This document shows positions 33,079-41,717 of a DNA stretch of 64,000 bases, one piece after another. The notes under the pieces were generated by a model. It was not told the origin of the DNA and did not search any database. It was given only the letters and a program-made list of their open reading frames with translations. The stretch is from an uncultured Oscillospiraceae bacterium. GTDB lineage: Bacteria; Bacillota; Clostridia; Oscillospirales; Oscillospiraceae. The position numbers and the translations under genes are program-made. Numbering within the stretch: position 1 is the stretch's first letter; every line of letters starts with the position of its first letter. Location of the stretch: contig CAJURY010000001.1 of NCBI GenBank assembly GCA_910589155.1, positions 186,001 to 250,000 on the forward strand, in the 5' to 3' direction.

Positions 33079-34677
33079 TTAATTTTTTTCCACCTGCAAA
33101 GCGGCGCGGACAAAGCCGAAAAACAGCGGATGGGCGCGGTCGGGACGACTCTTAAACTCAGGATGGAACTGGCAGCCTACAAACCAGGGATGGTCGGGAT
33201 TTTCCACGATTTCCACCAAACGCTCGTCCGGGGAAAGACCGGCCAGCAAAAGTCCCTTTTGGGTGAGTGTTTCCCGGAACTCGTTGTTAAATTCATAACG
33301 GTGGCGATGACGTTCGGAAATTTCCGCGCTGCCATAAAGCTCTATGGAATGGCTGCCTTCCCGCAAAACGCAGGGGTATTTGCCCAGACGCATGGTGCCG
33401 CCCTTCGCTGTTATATTGACCTGATCGGGCATCAGCGCAACAACAGGGTAGGGAGAATATTCGTCAAATTCCGCAGAGTGCGCGCCGGTGAGTCCCGCCA
33501 CGTTCCGGGCAAACTCAATAACGGCAATCTGCATACCAAGGCAAATGCCTAAATAGGGAATTTGGTTAATTCTTGCGTAAGAAGCGGCGGTAATCATTCC
33601 CTCAATGCCGCGGTCGCCAAAACCGCCGGGCACCAGAACGCCGCAGCAATCGCCCAAGTGCTCCGCAACATTTTCTGGGGTGAGAATTTCGGAATCCACC
33701 CATTTAATGGTAACAACCGCGTCGTTGGCTGTGCCGGCGTGGAACAAAGATTCTACAACGCTGAGGTAAGCGTCATGAAGCTGGGTATACTTGCCCACCA
33801 AAGCGATTTGCACCTGCTTGTCCGCGTTCTTAATCTTTTCCACCAGAGCGCGCCAGGCGTCCAGATCCGGCTTGGGCGTGTCCAAATGCAGCTTTTCGCA
33901 CACAACCTGATCCAAACCTTCCTTGGCCAGCATCAGGGGAACCTCATACAAGGTGGAAGCGGTGGAGTTTTGAATGACGCAGGAAGGGTCTACGTTGCAG
34001 AACAGGCTGATTTTCCGGCGAATATCTTCTGTAAAGGGAACATCACTGCGGCATACCAGAATATCCGGCTGAATGCCGATGGAAAGCAGCTCTTTGACAG
34101 AGTGCTGGGTGGGCTTGGATTTTAGTTCGTCGCTGCCGGGAATCTGCACGATAAGGGGAACATGGATAAAAAGCACGTTCTGCCGACCCTGTTCCGCCGC
34201 TACCTGACGAATGGCCTCCAGGAAGGGCTGGCTCTCAATATCGCCTACAGTGCCGCCAATTTCGGAAATAACCACATCCACATCGGCGGAGGCCATAGAA
34301 TAAATACGCCGCTTGATTTCATCGGTAATATGAGGAATGATCTGCACAGTGCGCCCCAGATAACCGCCCTCGCGCTCCCGGTTCAGCACAGACCAGTAGA
34401 TTTTGCCGGCAGATACGGAAGCGTTCCCCGTGAGGCTTTCGTCTACAAAACGCTCGTAGTGGCCAAGATCCAGATCGGTTTCCGCACCGTCGTCTGTGAC
34501 GAATACTTCGCCGTGCTGGTAAGGGCTCATGGTGCCGGGGTCAATATTCAGATAAGGGTCAAATTTCTGATTTCTGACCCGCAAACCGCGCTGCTTCAGA
34601 AGCCGTCCCAAGGACGCGCCGCAAATGCCTTTGCCAAGACCGGAAACCACGCCGCCGGTAACAAAAATGTACTTCAT
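33079..34677 (-). CDS. pyrG: CTP synthase
   Basis: 532 aa. Makes CTP from UTP, ATP and glutamine. The N-terminal synthetase domain has FVTGGVVSGLGKGI and DPYLNIDPGTM; the C-terminal glutaminase domain has PGGFGDRG, the catalytic Cys in LGICLGMQ and the His/Glu in CQFHPEF. It lies 52 nt after the kinase-like gene and probably shares its promoter at 35695-35723. No GGG-type reiterative start typical of stand-alone pyrG was seen because it is the second gene. Confidence 0.98.
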   Translation of the reverse strand: MKYIFVTGGVVSGLGKGICGASLGRLLKQRGLRVRNQKFDPYLNIDPGTMSPYQHGEVFVTDDGAETDLDLGHYERFVDESLTGNASVSAGKIYWSVLNREREGGYLGRTVQIIPHITDEIKRRIYSMASADVDVVISEIGGTVGDIESQPFLEAIRQVAAEQGRQNVLFIHVPLIVQIPGSDELKSKPTQHSVKELLSIGIQPDILVCRSDVPFTEDIRRKISLFCNVDPSCVIQNSTASTLYEVPLMLAKEGLDQVVCEKLHLDTPKPDLDAWRALVEKIKNADKQVQIALVGKYTQLHDAYLSVVESLFHAGTANDAVVTIKWVDSEILTPENVAEHLGDCCGVLVPGGFGDRGIEGMITAASYARINQIPYLGICLGMQIAVIEFARNVAGLTGAHSAEFDEYSPYPVVALMPDQVNITAKGGTMRLGKYPCVLREGSHSIELYGSAEISERHRHRYEFNNEFRETLTQKGLLLAGLSPDERLVEIVENPDHPWFVGCQFHPEFKSRPDRAHPLFFGFVRAALQVEKN

Positions 34678-34729
34678 ATCCTCGTATCCTCCGATTCTGT
34701 TCTCTTAGGTTTTCTGTAAAATTTGCTGT

Positions 34730-35623
34730 TTATGAATTTTCAGCGGCAAGGATGCCTTCCGCTTGCCGCAGTGCAATAGGCAAATATTGCTGGTAATAGG
34801 GGCCGTCCGTGTTTTGATAACGGTTTCCCACAGAAACCCACTCGCAGTATTCATATAAGAAAAACAGCGATAGCGTCTTGCGGTAATCCGCATAGGAAAT
34901 GCCCTTCGCCCGAATTAGATTTTCATAATAATAGTCTATCCCGAATTGCCGGTCTTCCTCTGACAAAACAAAGAAAGCGTCCGGCGCGTCTTCCCCGTGG
35001 GCAAGCAGGCGAACAAGGGAAGTGGGATAGGGAAGGATCCCGGCATATTCCCAGTCAATCAGATAGGCGCGTTGCTCTTGGATTAACACATTAAAAGGCA
35101 ACAAATCGTCGTGACAAAGCGTTATTGGAACAGTTTCATATGCTTTTAAAAAGATGTGATAGGCCTGCTCCAAAACCGGGTGGTTTAAAAACTGCCCTCT
35201 GCGCTGGCGGTGGGGAAGACTTTCGGCAAAACTGTAACAACGCTCGGCCAATTCAGTGTTTTCCCAATAAGCAGCTTGCAATGCAATCAGCGCATCCAAT
35301 GCAATTTTCAAATCAGCTCTGGAAGCCTTTTGCAGGTTATGCCCATCGATATAAGCTTCCAGCAAATAGGTTTCCCCGTTCCAAATTGTCGTGCCTTTCA
35401 GCAGAGGCGCCTGCACACAGGGCGGCGTTAAAAAAGAGGTATAAACGTCGTACTCATATCCCTTTGCTTTTTTCAAAATCCAGCGTGTATCACCAGCGTT
35501 TACCTGCCAAACATCATAAGGCTCGCCGTCTTCTTCATGTTGCAGTCGAACAACACTGCAATTTTGATAATTATCAGGAAGAAGCTGCGATAGGACTTGC
35601 CGCACATCCTGTTCGCGTTCCAA
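34730..35623 (-). CDS. Aminoglycoside phosphotransferase/choline kinase-fold protein
   Basis: 297 aa from TTG 35623, chosen because AAAGGAGG (35633-35640) is 9 nt upstream. Kinase-like fold: catalytic CHDDLLPFNVLI (HxDxxxxN) and metal-binding LIDWEYAG. Relatives include APH-family antibiotic kinases, choline kinases and the CotS/YutH spore coat kinases; substrate unknown. The mRNA 5' end carries a stable hairpin (35651-35681). Upstream of pyrG. Confidence 0.82.
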   Translation of the reverse strand: MEREQDVRQVLSQLLPDNYQNCSVVRLQHEEDGEPYDVWQVNAGDTRWILKKAKGYEYDVYTSFLTPPCVQAPLLKGTTIWNGETYLLEAYIDGHNLQKASRADLKIALDALIALQAAYWENTELAERCYSFAESLPHRQRRGQFLNHPVLEQAYHIFLKAYETVPITLCHDDLLPFNVLIQEQRAYLIDWEYAGILPYPTSLVRLLAHGEDAPDAFFVLSEEDRQFGIDYYYENLIRAKGISYADYRKTLSLFFLYEYCEWVSVGNRYQNTDGPYYQQYLPIALRQAEGILAAENS

Positions 35624-35650
35624 AAGCGCCGCCTCCTTTCGCACAAGAAG

Positions 35651-35681
35651 GTTCCTCCGGCGCGAAGGGCGTCGGAGGAAC
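35651..35681 (-). promoter_or_regulatory. 5' leader hairpin of the kinase-pyrG mRNA
   Basis: Stem GTTCCTCCG / CGGAGGAAC with a 13-nt loop, predicted to begin about 8 nt after the transcription start. Its CCTCC arm could compete for the AAAGGAGG ribosome-binding site at 35633-35640; it may also act as a barrier to readthrough from glnN. Confidence 0.5.
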
Positions 35682-35694
35682 ATCGCACATATCT

Positions 35695-35723
35695 ATTATA
35701 AATGATTTTTAGTAGAAAAGCAA
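35695..35723 (-). promoter_or_regulatory. Promoter of the kinase-pyrG operon
   Basis: TTGCTT (35723-35718), 17-nt spacer, TATAAT (35700-35695) on the minus strand; the -35 lies inside the last codons of glnN. Confidence 0.65.
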
Positions 35724-37793
35724 GTCAGAATACGTAGGGTAGGGCCAATAAGATTTATCTGTCAGGCTTTCCAGGAGATCTGCTTCCTTCCGCGCGGCGG
35801 CCATATCCGCCAAAATAATCTCATGATAATACGTGGCTGCCTCGGCCACATCCTCCGGTGCGTTTTCCAAATCAGCAACCAGCTTTTCGCAGCAGTCGTA
35901 CAATGCGTCTGTAGCGGCGGAAAGCTTAGTCACAAGGGCGTGCTCTGCCTTACAGGTTGCGCCTACGGCCTCCTTGGAAACAATCGCGTCACAAAGGGTG
36001 GTGGCGTAAGCGGAGGCGGCGGGAAGGATTTGATGACGGATCATGTCCACAGCGGTGAGCGCCTCGATTTTCACAACCTTAATGTAGGTCTCCAGATAAA
36101 TCTCATGCCGGGCGCGGAACTCCGCTTCTGTAAAAATACCATGCTTGGTGACAAGCTCAATATTTTTCTGGGAAACGTAAGCGGGCAGGCAGGAAGCGGT
36201 AGAGTCCAGATTGCTAAGCCCCCGCTTTTCAGCTTCTTTGGGCCAATCTGAGCCGTAGCCGTTGCCATTGAAAATAATGCGCTGATGCTCGGTAAAGGTC
36301 TCGCAGACCAGCTTTTGCAGCGCCGCGTCAAAATCCTTGGCGTTTTCTAGAATATCCGCGAATTTGCCCAATTCTTCCGCCATAATGGTGTTCAGCGCAA
36401 CATTGGAGCCGGAAATGGACTGGGCGGAGCCTACCATGCGGAACTCAAATTTATTGCCAGTAAAAGCCAAGGGGGAAGTACGGTTCCGGTCGGTGGTGTC
36501 CTTGGGAATGGAGGGCAGCACGTCAACGCCGATGCGCATGAGGCTCTTTTCCGGCTCAATGTAATTGGTGCCGTTGATGATGGATTCCACAATCCCGTTT
36601 AATTCGTCTCCCAGGAAAACGGAAACGATAGCAGGGGGCGCTTCGTTGGCGCCAAGCCGGTGATCGTTGCCGGCGGAAGCCACGGTGCAGCGCAAGAAGT
36701 CCTGATATTCGTCCACACCTTTTAAGAACGCGGCAAGGAAAACCAAAAACTGGGCATTTTGCCGGGGGGTTTTGCCGGGGCTAAACAGGTTTTTGCCGGT
36801 ATCCGTGCTCAAAGACCAGTTGTTATGCTTGCCGGAGCCGTTGACGCCGGAAAAAGGCTTTTCATGGAGCAAGCAAACCAGATTGTGCTTGGCGGCGCAC
36901 TTTTTCATGATTTCCATAATGAGCTGGTTGTGGTCGCAGGCGGTGTTGGCGTCTGTGTAAATCGGAGCCATTTCGTGCTGGGTGGGCGCGACTTCGTTGT
37001 GCTTGGTTTTGGAGAGGATCCCCAGCCGCCAAAGCTGTTCGTCCAGATCCTTCATATAGCTGGAAACGCGGGTGCGGATGGTGCCGAAGTAGTGATCCTC
37101 CAGTTCCTGCCCCTTGGGGGCGGGGGCGCCGAACAGGGTGCGGCCGGTAAGCCGCAGATCCTCCCGCTGGGCGTAAAGATCTCTGGGAATCAGGAAATAT
37201 TCCTGCTCCGCGCCCACGGAAGCAACGACGCGCTTGGTTTCCGTATCCCCAAAGAGCCGCAAAATCCGAATGGCTTCTCTGGAAACCTCGTCCATGGAGC
37301 GAAGCAGAGGCGTTTTTTTGTCCAGCGCTTCGCCAGTATAGGAGAAGAAGCAGGTGGGGATGTACAAGCTGCCGTCTTTGACAAAGGCAAACGATGTGGG
37401 ATCCCAGGCGGTGTAGCCTCTGGCTTCGAAGGTTGCCCGCAGACCGCCGGAAGGGAAGGAGGACGCATCCGGCTCGCCGCGCACCAGTTCCTTGCCGGAA
37501 AACTCCATAAGCACCTTGCCGTCGCCGACAGGGGAGATGAAGGAATCATGCTTTTCGGCGGTGATGCCGGTCATGGGCTGAAACCAATGGGTATAATGCG
37601 TCGCGCCTTTTTCTGTCGCCCAGTTTTTCATGGCCTGCGCAATGCCGTTGGCAACAGGCAGATCCAAAGGCGTGCCGGTTTCAATGCACTTTTTCCAGGC
37701 GCAGTAGGTTTCCGGGGCAAGGCGCTGCTTCATGGCGGATTCGTTAAACACGTCGCTGCCAAAAATACCTGGTACGTTAGTGATTTCGCTCAT
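35709..37793 (-). CDS. glnN: Glutamine synthetase type III
   Basis: 694 aa, the size of GSIII. It forms glutamine from glutamate, ammonia and ATP as a large dodecamer. Type III markers include the N-terminal VPGIFGSDVFNESAM, GGLRATFEARGYTAWDP, EQEYFLI, the active-site HEKPFSGVNGSGKHNNWS and NDHRLGANEAPPAI. ATG 37793 with GAAAGGATGG upstream is the start; the open frame beyond runs into the leader. The leader carries a terminator-like structure, so attenuation is possible. A long plus-strand open frame opposite it is a shadow. Confidence 0.97.
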   Translation of the reverse strand: MSEITNVPGIFGSDVFNESAMKQRLAPETYCAWKKCIETGTPLDLPVANGIAQAMKNWATEKGATHYTHWFQPMTGITAEKHDSFISPVGDGKVLMEFSGKELVRGEPDASSFPSGGLRATFEARGYTAWDPTSFAFVKDGSLYIPTCFFSYTGEALDKKTPLLRSMDEVSREAIRILRLFGDTETKRVVASVGAEQEYFLIPRDLYAQREDLRLTGRTLFGAPAPKGQELEDHYFGTIRTRVSSYMKDLDEQLWRLGILSKTKHNEVAPTQHEMAPIYTDANTACDHNQLIMEIMKKCAAKHNLVCLLHEKPFSGVNGSGKHNNWSLSTDTGKNLFSPGKTPRQNAQFLVFLAAFLKGVDEYQDFLRCTVASAGNDHRLGANEAPPAIVSVFLGDELNGIVESIINGTNYIEPEKSLMRIGVDVLPSIPKDTTDRNRTSPLAFTGNKFEFRMVGSAQSISGSNVALNTIMAEELGKFADILENAKDFDAALQKLVCETFTEHQRIIFNGNGYGSDWPKEAEKRGLSNLDSTASCLPAYVSQKNIELVTKHGIFTEAEFRARHEIYLETYIKVVKIEALTAVDMIRHQILPAASAYATTLCDAIVSKEAVGATCKAEHALVTKLSAATDALYDCCEKLVADLENAPEDVAEAATYYHEIILADMAAARKEADLLESLTDKSYWPYPTYSDLLFY

Positions 37794-37830
37794 GATGATC
37801 CATCCTTTCAAAGTTAAAAGTGAGAAAGAC

Positions 37831-37890
37831 ACAAAAAAGACACCCCCAGAATACCTTCCGGCGACATCGCCGTTACCCGTATCTGAGGCG
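37831..37890 (-). promoter_or_regulatory. Structured leader with terminator-like hairpin before glnN
   Basis: On the minus strand CCTCAGATAC (37888-37879) pairs with GTATTCTGGGG (37854-37844), enclosing GGCGA/TCGCC (37871-37867 with 37864-37860) and conserved-looking internal loops GGGTAAC and GGAAG. The stem is followed by GTGTCTTTTTTG. The purine-rich asymmetric internal loop is unlike a plain terminator and more like a ligand- or protein-binding RNA. No known riboswitch class recognised. Confidence 0.5.
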
Positions 37891-37918
37891 CTATGCATCA
37901 CTTATCTATTCTATTCAC

Positions 37919-37947
37919 ATGATATAGCATTGTTGCATAGATTGCAA
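37919..37947 (-). promoter_or_regulatory. Promoter of glnN
   Basis: TTGCAA (37947-37942), 17-nt spacer, TATCAT (37924-37919) on the minus strand, giving a leader of about 120 nt. Confidence 0.55.
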
Positions 37948-38052
37948 GGTGGAAATTTAGATGAAATTACTAAGAAGCGCCGCCAAATTTTGCACGATGC
38001 CGACAAACTTTTCTAAAAATGCATAATTCAAGAAGTGAAATTTCAAAAACTG

Positions 38053-38081
38053 TTGAAAAGCTGTGCTAAATTGCATATAAT
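38053..38081 (+). promoter_or_regulatory. Promoter of the aminotransferase gene at 38149
   Basis: TTGAAA, 17-nt spacer, TATAAT. Confidence 0.65.
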
Positions 38082-38148
38082 AAAGTAGAAATCAAAAAAA
38101 TTTGCAATTTAAAACTGAAAAAACCGCAAATTGGAAGGAATGAGTCTA

Positions 38149-39426
38149 TTGATACCTTATAGCGAATTGACCCCGGTGGAACTGGAAAAACAGATGGAAG
38201 CAGAGCGCGAGCGTTTTGAAGCATATAAAAAAGCTGGGCTGAAACTGAACATGGCGCGGGGAAAGCCCAGCACGGAGCAGCTTGACCTGGTGAGCGATAT
38301 TCTCACCATTTTTGCTTCCCCGGAGGACTGCTTCGTAGATGGTGTGGACGCCAGAAATTACGGCGAGCTGTCCGGTCTGCAATGCGCGAAAAACTACTGG
38401 GCGGAGCTTTTGGGCTGCCAGGCGGAAGAAATTTTTGTTGGCGGCAACGCCAGTTTGACGCTGATGTACGACACCATTTCCAAAGCGTACACCCACGGCC
38501 TTTTGCGCAGCGAAAAGCCTTGGTGCAAGCTGGACAAAGTAAAGTTTTTGTGCCCCGCGCCGGGCTACGACCGGCATTTTCTAGTGACAGAATCCTTCGG
38601 CGCGGAGTTGATTACCGTTCCCATGCTGCCCACCGGCCCGGATATGGATCTGGTGGAAGAACTGGTGAAAGACCCGGCGGTGAAGGGGATGTGGTGCGTA
38701 CCCAAGTATTCCAACCCCGACGGCTATACTTACTCCGACGAAACCATTGGCCGCATCGCCCATTTGAAGCCCGCCGCGCCGGATTTTGCGCTGATGTGGG
38801 ATAACGCCTACTGCGTTCACGAATTTGACAGCGCGTTCCAGCCCTTTGCGGATATTTTGACCCTTTGCCGGGAAGCGGGGAATCCCGATATGGTCTATGA
38901 ATTTGCGTCCACGTCTAAAATGACCCTGCCCGGCGCGGGAATGTCTTGCCTGGCTGCGTCAAAAGAGAACATTGCTTATCTGACAAAGCTAATCGGCGTT
39001 CAAATTATTTCCTATGACAAAATGAACCAGCTTCGCCATGTGCGCTTTTTGCAGGATAAGGCGCATACTTTGAAATTGATGGCGCGCCATGGCGAGATTT
39101 TGCGCCCCAAATTCCAGACAGTATATGAAAAGCTGCAAAAGGAAGTGGGCGGTTTGGGTATCGCCCGTTGGACGGAGCCGAAGGGCGGCTATTTTGTCAG
39201 CCTGTACGCTATGCCGGGGACGGCAAAACGGGTCTGGGCGCTATGCAAAGAAGCCGGCGTGATTCTCACCGGCGCGGGCGCAACCTATCCTTATGGCGTT
39301 GACCCGGAGGACAGCAATCTTCGCATTGCGCCCAGCTTCCCGCCGGTGCACGAGCTGGAGCAGGCCATGGATGTGCTGTGCTGCGCAGTTCGGTTAGCAG
39401 CATTGGAAAAGCTTTTGGAAAAATAA
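38149..39426 (+). CDS. Class I aminotransferase of the large aspartate aminotransferase-like family
   Basis: 425 aa from TTG 38149 (GGAAGGA at 38133-38139, 9-nt spacing); the in-frame TTG 38131 and ATG 38140 are too close to that site. Motifs: ARGKPS near residue 37, FVGGNASLTLMYD (97-109), Asp218/Tyr221 in WDNAYCVH and PLP Lys257 in ASTSKMTLPGAG. It matches the MocR-like, HTH-less AspAT subfamily (Asp_aminotransf). Likely role: aspartate transamination. Divergent from glnN, sharing a 355-nt intergenic region that holds both promoters and the glnN leader. Confidence 0.9.
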   Translation: MIPYSELTPVELEKQMEAERERFEAYKKAGLKLNMARGKPSTEQLDLVSDILTIFASPEDCFVDGVDARNYGELSGLQCAKNYWAELLGCQAEEIFVGGNASLTLMYDTISKAYTHGLLRSEKPWCKLDKVKFLCPAPGYDRHFLVTESFGAELITVPMLPTGPDMDLVEELVKDPAVKGMWCVPKYSNPDGYTYSDETIGRIAHLKPAAPDFALMWDNAYCVHEFDSAFQPFADILTLCREAGNPDMVYEFASTSKMTLPGAGMSCLAASKENIAYLTKLIGVQIISYDKMNQLRHVRFLQDKAHTLKLMARHGEILRPKFQTVYEKLQKEVGGLGIARWTEPKGGYFVSLYAMPGTAKRVWALCKEAGVILTGAGATYPYGVDPEDSNLRIAPSFPPVHELEQAMDVLCCAVRLAALEKLLEK

Positions 39427-39429
39427 GAA

Positions 39430-39462
39430 CAACCCCCGGAAGGCTGAGCCTTCCGGGGTAAT
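39430..39462. terminator. Bidirectional terminator between aminotransferase and wecB
   Basis: Stem CCCCGGAAGGCT / AGCCTTCCGGGG with one-base loop; T-rich tail on the plus strand. Confidence 0.85.
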
Positions 39463-39463
39463 T

Positions 39464-40621
39464 TTATAAGGAAATTGGCGTGAAATCCGCGGGCGCTGCG
39501 CTGATAAGACCAAAGTGCCAAGCGATTGCCTGCACAATACGGCTACAGGCATTGCCGTCGCCGTAGGGGTTGACGGACTGCGCCATTGTTTTATACGCGC
39601 TTTCATCGGATAAAAGGGTATGCGCCATAGCGTAAATGGCGTCTCTTTCCACGCCGGCCAGCTTCACGGTACCGGCGGCAACTGCCTCCGGGCGTTCCGT
39701 CTCCCGACGCAACACCAAGACGGGCTTGCCCATGGCGGGGGCTTCTTCCTGCAAGCCGCCGGAGTCGGTCATAACAAGATAGGATTTTGCCATAAGATTA
39801 TGCATTTCTTCCACGTTGACAGGGGGGATCAGATGTACCCGCTCCAGATCGCCCAAGTTTTTCCTGGCGCATTCCTGCACCACGGGGCTTAAATGCACAG
39901 GATACACCACTTCTACATCAGCGTGCGACTGCACAATGGCGCGCACTGCCTGCATAATGTCTTCCATGGGTTTGCCGTAGTTCTCCCGCCGGTGGCAGGT
40001 GAGGGTAATAACCCGGCGGCTGGCGAAATCCAGCCTGTTTAGTTCCGGCGTTTGAAATACATAGTCCGGGCGAACCGTGGTTTTCATAGCGTCGATTACC
40101 GTGTTGCCAGTAATGAAAATTTGCCCACGAACCGCTTCCTTTTTTAGATTTTCAGCATTGGCTATGGTTGGGCAAAAGTGAAGCGCCGCAATATCGCTGA
40201 CCAGAGTGCGGTTCATTTCTTCCGGAAAAGGGGAGTAGGGGTCATAGGTTCGCAGCCCCGCTTCCACATGACCCACGGGGATTTTATGGTAAAATGCGGA
40301 AAGCGCTCCGGCAAAAGTTGTAGAGGTGTCGCCGTGCACTAAAATCAGGTCTGGCTTTGCTTCCTCCAAAACGCTGTCCATACCCAGAATCGTGCGGGTT
40401 GTGATGGAGGACAGGGTCTGCTGCTTTTGCATGATGTCAAGGTCGTAGTCCGCCTTCAGGGAAAAGATTTCCATGACGGAATCCAGCATTTGCCGGTGCT
40501 GCCCAGTGAGGCAGCAGATGCTTTCAAATCCCGGCGCGGCGGTAAGCGATTGCACCAGCGGCGCCATTTTAATGGCTTCCGGTCTTGTGCCGAACACGGA
40601 CATTACTTTAATTTTGCTCAT
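39464..40621 (-). CDS. wecB: UDP-N-acetylglucosamine 2-epimerase (non-hydrolysing)
   Basis: 385 aa. Converts UDP-GlcNAc to UDP-ManNAc, a precursor of teichoic acid linkage units or capsule. Signatures: VFGTRPEAIKMAPLV at the N-terminus, HGDTSTTFAGALSAFY, GHVEAGLRT, PFPEEMNR and TDSGGLQEEAPAMGKPVLVLR. It overlaps the tagO-like gene by 14 nt; together they make the first steps of wall polymer assembly. Also called mnaA in Gram-positives. Confidence 0.96.
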   Translation of the reverse strand: MSKIKVMSVFGTRPEAIKMAPLVQSLTAAPGFESICCLTGQHRQMLDSVMEIFSLKADYDLDIMQKQQTLSSITTRTILGMDSVLEEAKPDLILVHGDTSTTFAGALSAFYHKIPVGHVEAGLRTYDPYSPFPEEMNRTLVSDIAALHFCPTIANAENLKKEAVRGQIFITGNTVIDAMKTTVRPDYVFQTPELNRLDFASRRVITLTCHRRENYGKPMEDIMQAVRAIVQSHADVEVVYPVHLSPVVQECARKNLGDLERVHLIPPVNVEEMHNLMAKSYLVMTDSGGLQEEAPAMGKPVLVLRRETERPEAVAAGTVKLAGVERDAIYAMAHTLLSDESAYKTMAQSVNPYGDGNACSRIVQAIAWHFGLISAAPADFTPISL

Positions 40622-41702
40622 TGCCGACCTCCTGCAATTGCCTTTCTTCCTCGGGAGGGAGATTTTTTGTGTTGAAAATAAAACGCAAACCGATGGCGCC
40701 GACTACAAAAATGCTGCCGATTAGAATTAAAGCTCTGGCTTCGCCGGAATTGGTCAATAGCACGGCGGTAAGACCCAGCAGCGCCGTCAGCATATAGGTG
40801 ATGGAAACCGCCTGCTTCTGAGAAAAACCCATATCGATCAGCCGGTGATGAATATGCCCACGGTCGGCCTTCATGGGATTTTGTCCTTTGGCAAGCCGCC
40901 GGAAAATGGAAAAGCAAATGTCAAAAATGGGAATCCCCAGAATCAGGAAAGGAACCACAAAGGATATAATCGCGTACAGCTTAAACATGCCCTTAATCGA
41001 CATGGTTGCTAAAATAAAGCCAAGGAAATTGGAGCCGGTATCCCCCATAAAAATTTTAGCGGGGTTAAAATTGTAGGGCAAAAAGCCCAAGCAGCCCCCC
41101 AAAAGCGCTGCCATGATAATGGCGACGTTCGCTTCAGACACCATGAGCGCAATCACAAGCAGCGTGGTTGCGGAAATGGCGGACACGCCCACCGCCAGTC
41201 CATCCAGCCCGTCGATAAAGTTAATCGCGTTGGTAATCGCCACGATCCAGATAATCGTAATCGGAATGGACCATCTGCCAAGGTCAATGACGGAAACGCT
41301 GCTAAAGAAATTTGGGTTGGAAAAATAGCGGATGGTGCAGCCGCTGTACACCACAATGGCGGCGGCAATAATCTGTACTAAGAATTTAAACCAGGCGCGC
41401 AGGGTCATAATATCGTCCATCACGCCTAGAATTACAATCAGCACAGAGCCAATAAGAATCCCCCGCATTTGCTGATCCAAATCGGAGAACAAAATTGCCG
41501 ACAGCAAAAAAGCGATAGCGATAGCCAAGCCGCCCATTCTGGGGATGGGCTTTTTGTGCATCCGGCGGTTATCCTTGGGCACGTCTACCGCGCCGACCTT
41601 GATCGCCAGGCCTTTTACAATGGGAGTCGCGCAAAAAGCAATCAACGCAGAAACGCCCACAGAGAGCAAAATCAGCGCATACCATGGTAAAGATTGAAAC
41701 AT
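40608..41702 (-). CDS. tagO: Undecaprenyl-phosphate GlcNAc-1-phosphate transferase (TagO/WecA family)
   Basis: 364 aa, about 11 membrane helices. It moves GlcNAc-1-P from UDP-GlcNAc to undecaprenyl phosphate to start teichoic acid or other surface polymer synthesis. Motifs: PRMGGLAI, the metal-binding GVMDDI, NFIDGLDGLA, FMGDTGS and ADRGHIHHRL (the HIHH loop separates WecA/TagO from MraY). GAGGTA precedes the ATG; starts 15 nt after the trpS stop, so it is likely cotranscribed with trpS. Confidence 0.95.
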   Translation of the reverse strand: MFQSLPWYALILLSVGVSALIAFCATPIVKGLAIKVGAVDVPKDNRRMHKKPIPRMGGLAIAIAFLLSAILFSDLDQQMRGILIGSVLIVILGVMDDIMTLRAWFKFLVQIIAAAIVVYSGCTIRYFSNPNFFSSVSVIDLGRWSIPITIIWIVAITNAINFIDGLDGLAVGVSAISATTLLVIALMVSEANVAIIMAALLGGCLGFLPYNFNPAKIFMGDTGSNFLGFILATMSIKGMFKLYAIISFVVPFLILGIPIFDICFSIFRRLAKGQNPMKADRGHIHHRLIDMGFSQKQAVSITYMLTALLGLTAVLLTNSGEARALILIGSIFVVGAIGLRFIFNTKNLPPEEERQLQEVGNEQN

Positions 41703-41717
41703 AGGAATTACCTCGGT

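Noticed and set aside
36759..37817. 352-codon plus-strand open frame opposite glnN
   Set aside because: It is the shadow of a strongly conserved glutamine synthetase gene in GC-rich codons; no ribosome-binding site or protein-like motif.
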